From the NCBI GenBank assembly GCA_013331595.1, contig DUGE01000034.1, positions 1 to 5,836 of the forward strand: a stretch of DNA of 5,836 nucleotides. Direction: 5' to 3'. Made by a program: the position numbers and the translations under genes. Of this stretch, positions 1 to 4,590 are shown in pieces; position 1 is the stretch's first letter; each line of letters begins with the position of its first letter. The notes under the pieces are model-generated. The model saw only the letters and a program-made list of their open reading frames with translations. It was not told where the DNA came from and made no database searches. This DNA is from Microcaldota archaeon (GTDB lineage: Archaea; Micrarchaeota; Micrarchaeia; Norongarragalinales; UBA10210).

Positions 1-2067
1 AGCGTTGAAATGCCGGAAACGCCGAGCGGCGCGGAAAAATTGATTGAAGGCTTTGCGGGCGAGACCATCGCCAAGGTCGAGCGCATTCGGCAGTTGGTTG
101 AAGAGCATGAGAAAACGCTTATTTTTGTAAATACGCGCTATTCAGCCGAGAGCTTGGGAAACCTGTTGTTCAAGATTCCGGGGTTCGGTGACAAGATTGC
201 CGTGCACCACTCTTCGCTCTCGAAAGAATCGCGGCTTGAAGTGGAACAGCAGTTCAAGAGCGAAAAAAGCCCGTTGAAGGCGATAGTCTCCACGTCTTCA
301 CTTGAGTTGGGCATAGATATTGGGAACATTGATTTGGTGATTCAATATGTTTCGCCGCGCCAGGTTACGCGGCTTGTGCAACGCATTGGGCGAAGCGGGC
401 ATAGGATGAACTTGATTCCGAAGGGTGTGCTTATTGCCTCTTCCCCATTGGATGCGCTGGAGTCGCTTGCCGTTGTAGAGAAAGCGCATTTGGGGCTGGT
501 GGAGCCGATATCCATCCAAAGGAATTCGCTGGACGTTTTGGCGCACCAGATTGCCGGAATCGCTTTGGACAAGAAGAAAACTTCCGTTGGCATGGCGTTC
601 AGCATTTGCAAGCGCGCTTTCCCGTTCTGGTGTTTGGAGTTGAACCAGTTCTTGGACGTGGTTAGGCAAGTGGCTTTGTTGAAAATAGTCGCTTTCGACG
701 GTGTGGATATCGCTGAAATGAAGCGCACGCGGCTTTACTATTACCAGAACCTTTCGACCATTCCCAACGAAAAGAGGTTTTGGGTGCGCGATTCGGCTTC
801 GCGCAAGAACGTGGGAGTGCTGGACGAGGCTTTCGTTTCCGAATATCTCCAGGAGGGCAGGATTTTCATTACGCGCGGGAAAGCATGGCGCGTGATGAGC
901 GTGAGCGAAAAGGAAATCGTGGTCGAGCAAACCGCGGATATCACTGCAGCTATTCCGGACTGGGTGGGTGAGGAAATCCCAGTGCCGCCTGAAATAACCC
1001 AATCGGTCGCCTCATTTTTTTCCTCGAAGGTAGTGGGCCTTGCGGGCAAGCATTTGACTGAGGAATTGGGAAAATTTGTTGGGGAGCAGAATGGTTATTT
1101 CGTCCCGAAGCCCGATGAAATAGTTTTGGAGCAGAGGGAAAATCTCGTGCTCATGCATTCTTTCTACGGCAATAAAATCAATGAAACTATTTCGAAAGTC
1201 ATTTCCCCTTTGCTTTCCCACGGTTTTGCCGTCCGCACAAAGGCCAATGCCTACGGAATTCTTTTCGATTTTCCCCCCAGCGCCGAGGTTGATTTGAAGA
1301 AAATAGCGCAGGTTTTCAGGCAGACGGGCGGCGATAAGGTGCAGCAGATTTTGTCCGCAACATTGCCGAAAACAAGCTCTTTTGCAGTCAAGTTTTCGCA
1401 CGTTGGAAAGAGGTTCGGGCTGATCCGGAGGGATGCGGAATACCGGCAGGTGAGCTTGAAGCGCATCGTGAGGAACCTTCCTTCGGAATCGCCGGTTTTG
1501 AAGGAGGTTTTCAACGAGCTTTATGCTGAAAAGCTCGACGTTGTGGGCGCTTCGAACCTTCTAGCTGATTTCGCTTTCGAACGTGTTAAGATAAAAACCC
1601 TTGAAAGCGCAGGCGAATGGTCGCCCCTTGCGCGCGAGTTCCTTTCCTTCGGCGGTTTCAGCGAGCTGTTCATTCCCGCAGAGCCCACGGAGAAAATACT
1701 CGAGTCTTTCAAGAGCGAGCTTTTGGAGAAGAACGTGCGCCTCAAATGCCTTTCGTGCAAGAAGACTTTCTACAAGCAGTTGGAAATTAGCGGGGGCGTT
1801 TCGTGCCTCTACTGCCAGGGGAAAATGGTTTACCCGACTGGCGAGGGGTTGAAGGGCGAGAGGCTGAAGGAAAACGCGCAGAAAATTGCTTCCCTCGTTT
1901 CTTCGTTTGGAATGCGCGCGCTCATTGCCCTGAACACTTACGGCGTGGGGCCGGACAAGGCCGCGCAAGTGCTTGGCCGTCTTCAGACTAAAGACGAGTA
2001 TTTCTTCCGCGATTTGCTTGAAGCGCAAAAGACGTTCATCAAGAACCGGAAGTACTGGCGGGCGTAA
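1..2067 (+). CDS. lhr: Lhr-like ATP-dependent helicase, 3' part (5' end outside window)
   Basis: This is the C-terminal part of a large superfamily 2 helicase of the Lhr family, which unwinds nucleic acid using ATP. The frame is open from base 1, and the first ATG (base 10) falls inside the protein, so the first RecA domain with Walker A and DEAD/DEAH motifs is missing only because of the window edge. Counting from that ATG, the second RecA domain has TLIFVNTR near 36-43, motif V (STSSLELGIDIG, about 94-105) and motif VI (QRIGRSGHR, 124-132). A winged-helix region follows, then a β-rich segment (about 240-330) with FITRGKAWRV and IPDWVGEEIPVP, as expected for the Lhr core. Near the C-terminus is a four-cysteine zinc site (C580, C583, C599, C602), then a helical end. 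The stop overlaps the convergent minus-strand gene by 29 bp. It is probably a housekeeping or DNA-repair neighbour rather than part of the ubiquitin-type system. Family call is firm; exact activity is not tested. Confidence 0.9.
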   Translation, partial: SVEMPETPSGAEKLIEGFAGETIAKVERIRQLVEEHEKTLIFVNTRYSAESLGNLLFKIPGFGDKIAVHHSSLSKESRLEVEQQFKSEKSPLKAIVSTSSLELGIDIGNIDLVIQYVSPRQVTRLVQRIGRSGHRMNLIPKGVLIASSPLDALESLAVVEKAHLGLVEPISIQRNSLDVLAHQIAGIALDKKKTSVGMAFSICKRAFPFWCLELNQFLDVVRQVALLKIVAFDGVDIAEMKRTRLYYYQNLSTIPNEKRFWVRDSASRKNVGVLDEAFVSEYLQEGRIFITRGKAWRVMSVSEKEIVVEQTADITAAIPDWVGEEIPVPPEITQSVASFFSSKVVGLAGKHLTEELGKFVGEQNGYFVPKPDEIVLEQRENLVLMHSFYGNKINETISKVISPLLSHGFAVRTKANAYGILFDFPPSAEVDLKKIAQVFRQTGGDKVQQILSATLPKTSSFAVKFSHVGKRFGLIRRDAEYRQVSLKRIVRNLPSESPVLKEVFNELYAEKLDVVGASNLLADFAFERVKIKTLESAGEWSPLAREFLSFGGFSELFIPAEPTEKILESFKSELLEKNVRLKCLSCKKTFYKQLEISGGVSCLYCQGKMVYPTGEGLKGERLKENAQKIASLVSSFGMRALIALNTYGVGPDKAAQVLGRLQTKDEYFFRDLLEAQKTFIKNRKYWRA

Positions 2068-2479
2068 AATGAAGGTCTTTTTGCCGCAGGCGCCTGGCTA
2101 TTTGCCGCTTTAATATTTCTGTTTCCCTTTCAGGCAAAGGCCTGTAGATGTGGTAAATTGTTTGCGTTCGCACCCGCCTTTCTGCGGCTAAAGCGCTTAT
2201 GAATCCCGCCCCAATCAATGCAGGTTCGAATGTAAGCCTCTGCCCGCGCTTACGCAGTTTTTCTGGCGTGAGTTGGGCTTCCTCTGTCACGTACTTGTGT
2301 TCTGGCCGGAGCCTTGCGGGTTTTAATTCCCTTATCCCTTCGTGCGTTCCGTGGACAATAATTTGGGTCCTCCCTCGCACGGTTTTTATGCTAACTAGGA
2401 GTTTCGCTCTTGTTTCCCCCTCAAAACCAAGGTAGGGCACGAGAACAAGCTGTTGTTGAATCGGTTTGGCTTCACGCAT
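2039..2479 (-). CDS. Uncharacterised basic 146-residue protein, last gene of the modifier/E2 cluster
   Basis: I do not recognise this family. The protein is rich in Arg and Lys, has no obvious signal peptide or membrane segment, and has no cysteine clusters or nucleotide-binding loop, so it is not an E1. The first half looks β-rich (LVLVPYLGF, AKLLVSIKTV, TQIIVHGTHEG). The second half is a basic helical stretch (TPEKLRKRGQR, ETEILKRQIARRLRQK). The ATG at 2479 is supported by a GAGG ribosome binding site at 2486-2489, six bases upstream. The start overlaps the end of the 41-residue gene by 8 bp, pointing to translational coupling and to membership of the same transcript as the E2. Its 3' end overlaps the Lhr gene by 29 bp. 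The basic character would suit nucleic-acid or ribosome binding, but that is a guess; a substrate or adaptor role in the modifier pathway is equally possible. Confidence 0.78.
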   Translation of the reverse strand: MREAKPIQQQLVLVPYLGFEGETRAKLLVSIKTVRGRTQIIVHGTHEGIRELKPARLRPEHKYVTEEAQLTPEKLRKRGQRLTFEPALIGAGFISALAAERRVRTQTIYHIYRPLPERETEILKRQIARRLRQKDLHFTPASTSGS

Positions 2480-2597
2480 CGTTAGCCTCTTTTTTTAAAA
2501 TGAATTCGTACTCTTCTTCGCTTGGAGGGGCGTGTTCCTCAATGGGTTTTTCCTTGACTAAAACGATTTTAGGTTTTTTGCCCTTTTCTTCGGCCAT
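2472..2597 (-). CDS. Small 41-residue highly charged protein between E2 and the 146-residue gene
   Basis: A short open frame fills the gap between the E2 stop and the next gene. It starts at ATG 2597, 13 bases after the E2 stop, and ends in a TGA that overlaps the next start by 8 bp. The product is MAEEKGKKPKIVLVKEKP, then an acidic Pro/Glu stretch (IEEHAPPSEEEYEF), then ILKKEANDA. A hydrophobic tetrad (I11-V12-L13-V14) flanked by Lys and later by a Glu-rich patch resembles, loosely, a SUMO-interacting motif. An upstream AAGGCG is a weak ribosome binding site, so coupling to E2 translation is likely. The segment KGKKPKIV matches the E2 tail KAKKPRVV in the gene just before it. The frame fills this gap precisely and has the same gene-edge spacing as its neighbours, which argues that it is real. 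Function is unknown; a modifier-binding peptide is only inferred. Confidence 0.6.
   Translation of the reverse strand: MAEEKGKKPKIVLVKEKPIEEHAPPSEEEYEFILKKEANDA
2486..2489 (-). promoter_or_regulatory. Ribosome binding site (GAGG) fixing the start of the 146-residue gene
   Basis: On the minus strand GAGG lies six bases before ATG 2479, inside the coding end of the 41-residue gene. It supports that ATG and a translationally coupled 8-bp overlap. Confidence 0.55.
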
Positions 2598-2610
2598 GTT
2601 TCAACGCCTT

Positions 2611-3069
2611 TTACGTTACGACCCGGGGTTTTTTTGCCTTTCCGCCGGTAAACCCGTTTTCAGCAAACCATTTGCCCGCTTCCTTGTTCAGCGGGTCTTT
2701 CGGGTTCGGATTTTCAAGCAAGTGCTGCAGTGCCCTGACTACGCCCAGGACGTTGGTGGTCTCGCTCCAGTCGTTGACGAGCTGGATGCAAACCCGTCCG
2801 TCTTCGGCACGTATGTTTGGATGAAAAATGGGCGTTAGCCAGTATACTTCAATGCCGCCGGGATAGGGATATTCGCGAAGAAGGATTATTTGCACGGTGT
2901 GCGAGTCTTTCTCGACTATGGCGTCGCCTTGCTTGGCGAGTCCCTTGCCGTGAAGGTTTAACGTATATTCCGTTTGGTCGGCGTTGGTTTCGAATTTTAT
3001 ACCACTCGCGCGCATTTCGCTGTGCTCGCTTTCCAGCCTCCTGCGCCAAATGTTTTCGGGAAGAAACAT
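2611..3069 (-). CDS. Ubiquitin-conjugating enzyme E2-like protein (UBC fold)
   Basis: E2 enzymes take the activated modifier from an E1 as a thioester on a cysteine and pass it to a target lysine, often with an E3. With the ATG at 3069 the protein is 152 residues, normal for a UBC domain. Visible landmarks in order are YPYPGG (68-72), the HPN motif (83-85, FHPNI) whose Asn supports isopeptide formation, the active-site Cys94 in GRVCIQLV, Trp101 seven residues later, and the strongly eukaryote-like PNPKDPLNKEA (121-131). The E3-contact loop after the Trp reads SET where typical eukaryotic E2s have SPA, and the chain ends soon after the PNPxDPLN helix, with a basic tail KAKKPRVVT. An in-frame TTG at 3087 could lengthen it by six residues, but AAGGGA at 3074-3079 and a TATA-like box at 3091-3100 favour the ATG. 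It lies downstream of the modifier gene on the same strand. Confidence 0.94.
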   Translation of the reverse strand: MFLPENIWRRRLESEHSEMRASGIKFETNADQTEYTLNLHGKGLAKQGDAIVEKDSHTVQIILLREYPYPGGIEVYWLTPIFHPNIRAEDGRVCIQLVNDWSETTNVLGVVRALQHLLENPNPKDPLNKEAGKWFAENGFTGGKAKKPRVVT

Positions 3070-3090
3070 GCTATCCCTTAGGGGCAAAAG

Positions 3091-3100
3091 AAATTTATAG
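3091..3100 (-). promoter_or_regulatory. Archaeal TATA-like box for the E2 gene
   Basis: Read on the minus strand this is CTATAAATTT, a close match to archaeal TATA elements. Its centre lies about 26 bases before the E2 ATG at 3069, so transcription would start at or within a few bases of the start codon, giving a leaderless or nearly leaderless message. An AAGGGA ribosome binding site (3074-3079) would then be used only on longer transcripts reading through from the modifier gene. Position and sequence fit well; no transcript data are available here. Confidence 0.55.
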
Positions 3101-3169
3101 GCGTTATCGTTGTTGCACGCCGCGAGAGGCGCATCTTATGTATGGTTTCAAGCCTCGAGCCTTCGACTG

Positions 3170-3412
3170 TCAGCCGCCCGTGGGGTCCGGGATTAAAAGT
3201 ATTTTCGAGCCTTCGGCGAGTCCCGCGTCTTTCACGCTAGCTTCCGGGCTGAGTATCTTGTTGTCTTCAGTGGCGAGCACAAAGCGGTCTTTCAACTGGA
3301 GGTTGTCCACTAAAACCTGGAGGACGCTGCCGACGGTAAATTCGGGTTCGACTGCAACCGTGATTTCTTTTCCTGAAGTCGTTTGGACGACCACGATGTT
3401 GAATTCAACCAT
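3170..3412 (-). CDS. Ubiquitin-like modifier (β-grasp) with exposed C-terminal Gly-Gly
   Basis: An 80-residue β-grasp protein, the likely modifier of this system. Its early part SGKEITVAVEP (13-23) aligns with ubiquitin TGKTITLEVEP at the same place in the fold, and its end has the ubiquitin-like order DNKILSPEASVKDAGLAEGSKILLI, cut here into pieces: DNKILSPE (50-57), SVKDAGLAEG (59-68), SKILLI (69-74). The chain ends PDPTGG and then the stop, so the Gly79-Gly80 end is ready for activation without proteolysis. Candidate chain-forming lysines are K15, K41, K52, K61 and K70. The tail lacks the arginines of ubiquitin LRLRGG and has Asp76 where ubiquitin has Arg72, a residue involved in E1 choice, so a dedicated E1 is expected. 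ATG 3412 was chosen over in-frame GTG 3421 because AAGGGTG (3419-3425) sits six bases upstream of the ATG. A ThiS/MoaD/Urm1-like sulfur carrier is the main alternative, made unlikely by the E2 next door. Confidence 0.9.
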   Translation of the reverse strand: MVEFNIVVVQTTSGKEITVAVEPEFTVGSVLQVLVDNLQLKDRFVLATEDNKILSPEASVKDAGLAEGSKILLIPDPTGG

Positions 3413-3495
3413 GAAAAACACCCTTGAAAGCTGAAAGAATTATAAGCCCAGTTAAATTAATATTGCTTTGTTGCGCGAGAGAGGGTTGGTCAGTT
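3413..3495. promoter_or_regulatory. Divergent promoter region between the two gene clusters
   Basis: This short A/T-rich gap separates the leftward modifier gene from the rightward 196-residue gene and should hold promoters for both. On the minus strand CTTATAATT (3438-3446) is centred about 30 bases before the modifier ATG, and AAGGGTG (3419-3425) is its ribosome binding site. A second A/T-rich block, GTTAAATTAATATT (3451-3464), could serve either strand. For the rightward gene it is centred about 38 bases before the GTG at 3496, with GAGGG (3481-3485) as a possible ribosome binding site; for the leftward gene it would give a leader that includes AAGGGTG. Shared control of the conjugating and deconjugating arms is plausible. 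Exact boxes are uncertain. Confidence 0.5.
3419..3425 (-). promoter_or_regulatory. Ribosome binding site (AAGGGTG) fixing the modifier start
   Basis: On the minus strand AAGGGTG ends six bases before ATG 3412. It overlaps the competing in-frame GTG at 3421-3419, which argues against that GTG being the start and sets the modifier length at 80 residues. Confidence 0.6.
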
Positions 3496-4086
3496 GTGAA
3501 GCCCAGGATTGTAGTGAAAAAACGCGAGGGCGAGGCCTTCTCAGAAATTTCTTTCGCCCACCCCGAACATGTTTCGAGTGAAGGAAAGCAAAAGGAACAA
3601 CCGCCACAGCCGAAGGTACAAGAGCCCGCGGCCAAGGGCGAAGAGCGCAAGGTGGAAGAAGCCCATGAGGGGGAAGCCTATACCGCTTCGGAAACTGAAA
3701 AGCAATTGGCCGCTGCCAAGGCTGAAGATGAGGCAATCGTGGGGCTCAACCGCCTGACCCAAAAGCCCATTATCAAGAGCGTGAAGAAAAAGCCCGTAAT
3801 AAAAAATGTTGAAGAAAAACCTTCCATTCCAAATGAAGATGCCGAGCCCCTGTCCTTGACTGACGAAGGGGAGAAGATGGCCGAGGATATTGCCGCTCAG
3901 GAATTGAGGCACAGGCAATTGCGCGATATTACGCCCGTTTCAAATTCGCCTACCGGAGCAAAACCAAGGGAAACGAAAGAGCGTGCAAGGGCAGAGGCGG
4001 TGGATTTGGCCCGGCGAATTTGGTCCGAACAAGAGCAAAAGCGGCCTTTGCACAAGAAGCTCTTAAGGAGATTGGGCTTGCGTTGA
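3496..4086 (+). CDS. Uncharacterised 196-residue low-complexity, charged protein with 9-residue repeats
   Basis: I do not recognise a family. With the GTG at 3496 the protein is 196 residues and dominated by Lys, Glu, Ala, Pro and Gln, so most of it is probably disordered. It opens with a short strand-like KPRIVVKKR (2-10), continues through a Pro/Glu/Lys-rich linker, and then has three 9-residue units starting KPIIKSV, KPVIKNV and KPSIPNE (residues 90-116). The rest is helical and charged, with basic amphipathic ends (ERARAEAVDLARRIW and HKKLLRRLGLR). There is no membrane segment, cysteine cluster or enzyme motif. A TTG at 3424 would add 24 residues but would consume the divergent promoter, so GTG is preferred, with GAGGG at 3481-3485 upstream. 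It is the first gene of the JAMM/RING cluster, with 35 bp before the next start. It could be an adaptor, a preferred lysine-rich substrate or a scaffold; none is shown. Confidence 0.78.
   Translation: MKPRIVVKKREGEAFSEISFAHPEHVSSEGKQKEQPPQPKVQEPAAKGEERKVEEAHEGEAYTASETEKQLAAAKAEDEAIVGLNRLTQKPIIKSVKKKPVIKNVEEKPSIPNEDAEPLSLTDEGEKMAEDIAAQELRHRQLRDITPVSNSPTGAKPRETKERARAEAVDLARRIWSEQEQKRPLHKKLLRRLGLR
3763..3840 (+). repeat. Tandem 9-residue (27-bp) coding repeat in the 196-residue protein
   Basis: Within the preceding gene, residues 90-115 form three successive 9-residue units of the pattern Lys-Pro-x-Ile: KPIIKSVKK, KPVIKNVEE and a decayed KPSIPNEDA. At DNA level the units are diverged, so this is an old or protein-level repeat rather than a recent duplication. 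The same Lys-Pro-x-Ile pattern appears at residues 2-5 of the same protein. Confidence 0.6.
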
Positions 4087-4121
4087 AGCAAGCGTTTGTA
4101 ATCGCACTAGGTAGGTTCACA

Positions 4122-4577
4122 ATGGCTTCGGAATTTCAGGTTTATTTTAACGAAACTGCCTTCAACAGGGCCTTGGGGCATTTCAGCCAGGCGGCTGAAC
4201 GGGGGCTGGAGGCGTTGGGGTTTTTGCTGGGAAATGTTTTTTCATTCGACGGAAGCAAGTACGTGCTTGTGGAGGATTACGTGACTGCGGATAACGATGC
4301 CACTGCCGTTTCAGTCAGTTTTTCACCGACCGCTTTCGAGCGTTTGGCCCAGGAACTCAAGCAAAAGCAGGAGAATGTAATAGTCGGCTGGGCGCATTCG
4401 CATCCTTCCTACGGCTGTTTCCTGTCAAGCACGGATGTGCGTACGCAAACGGTTTTTTTCCCCGAAGACTTTCATTTTGCGCTAGTTTGCGACCCAGTCC
4501 GGGCGGAAAGCAAGGCGTTCAAAGTGCGTGATGGGCGAACAAGGGAAGTTTCGTTCGCTGTCGTAAGGAAAAAATAG
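4122..4577 (+). CDS. JAMM/MPN+ metalloprotease, Rpn11-like (candidate deubiquitinase)
   Basis: JAMM proteases are zinc enzymes that cleave isopeptide bonds between ubiquitin-family modifiers and their targets; Rpn11 does this at the eukaryotic proteasome. The full signature is present in a 151-residue protein: catalytic Glu30 in GLEALGFLLG, His92-Ser-His94, seven residues, Ser102, two residues, Asp105. The stretch HSHPSYGCFLSSTD closely follows Rpn11 HSHPGFGCWLSGVD, which puts it nearer to Rpn11/AMSH-type enzymes than to bacterial RadC-like proteins. ATG 4122 is preceded by GTAGGT (4111-4116) at a good distance and gives a normal JAB N-terminus. An in-frame TTG at 4083 overlaps the previous stop and is a possible alternative. 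It has no membrane segment and is expected in the cytoplasm. It lies between the 196-residue gene and the RING gene, 13 bp before the latter. Because the local modifier needs no trimming, its job is probably removal or recycling. Confidence 0.94.
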   Translation: MASEFQVYFNETAFNRALGHFSQAAERGLEALGFLLGNVFSFDGSKYVLVEDYVTADNDATAVSVSFSPTAFERLAQELKQKQENVIVGWAHSHPSYGCFLSSTDVRTQTVFFPEDFHFALVCDPVRAESKAFKVRDGRTREVSFAVVRKK

Positions 4578-4590
4578 GATTGTGGTTTTC

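Noticed and set aside
298..1002. Long minus-strand open frame (234 residues) opposite the Lhr gene
   Set aside because: It lies opposite clear helicase motifs, and its His/Arg/Leu-rich translation has no recognisable features; it is a shadow of the real gene.
2611..2640. A run of seven A residues near the E2 3' end (minus strand) as a programmed frameshift site joining E2 to the 41-residue frame
   Set aside because: The heptamer is in a slippery phase, but the -1 frame does not lead into the 41-residue frame and the +1 frame stops almost at once.
2647..2655. FTGGK in the E2 tail as a modifier-like conjugation end
   Set aside because: The Gly-Gly is internal, followed by a basic tail, so it is most likely a chance match.
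3118..3131. CGCC/GGCG hairpin between the modifier and E2 genes as a terminator or riboswitch
   Set aside because: The stem is only four base pairs, is not followed by a T run on the minus strand, and has no larger fold visible by eye.
2817..3434. Plus-strand open frame (205 residues) over the E2 and modifier genes
   Set aside because: The minus strand carries unmistakable UBC and ubiquitin-like motifs, while this frame is Cys/Ser/Arg-rich noise.
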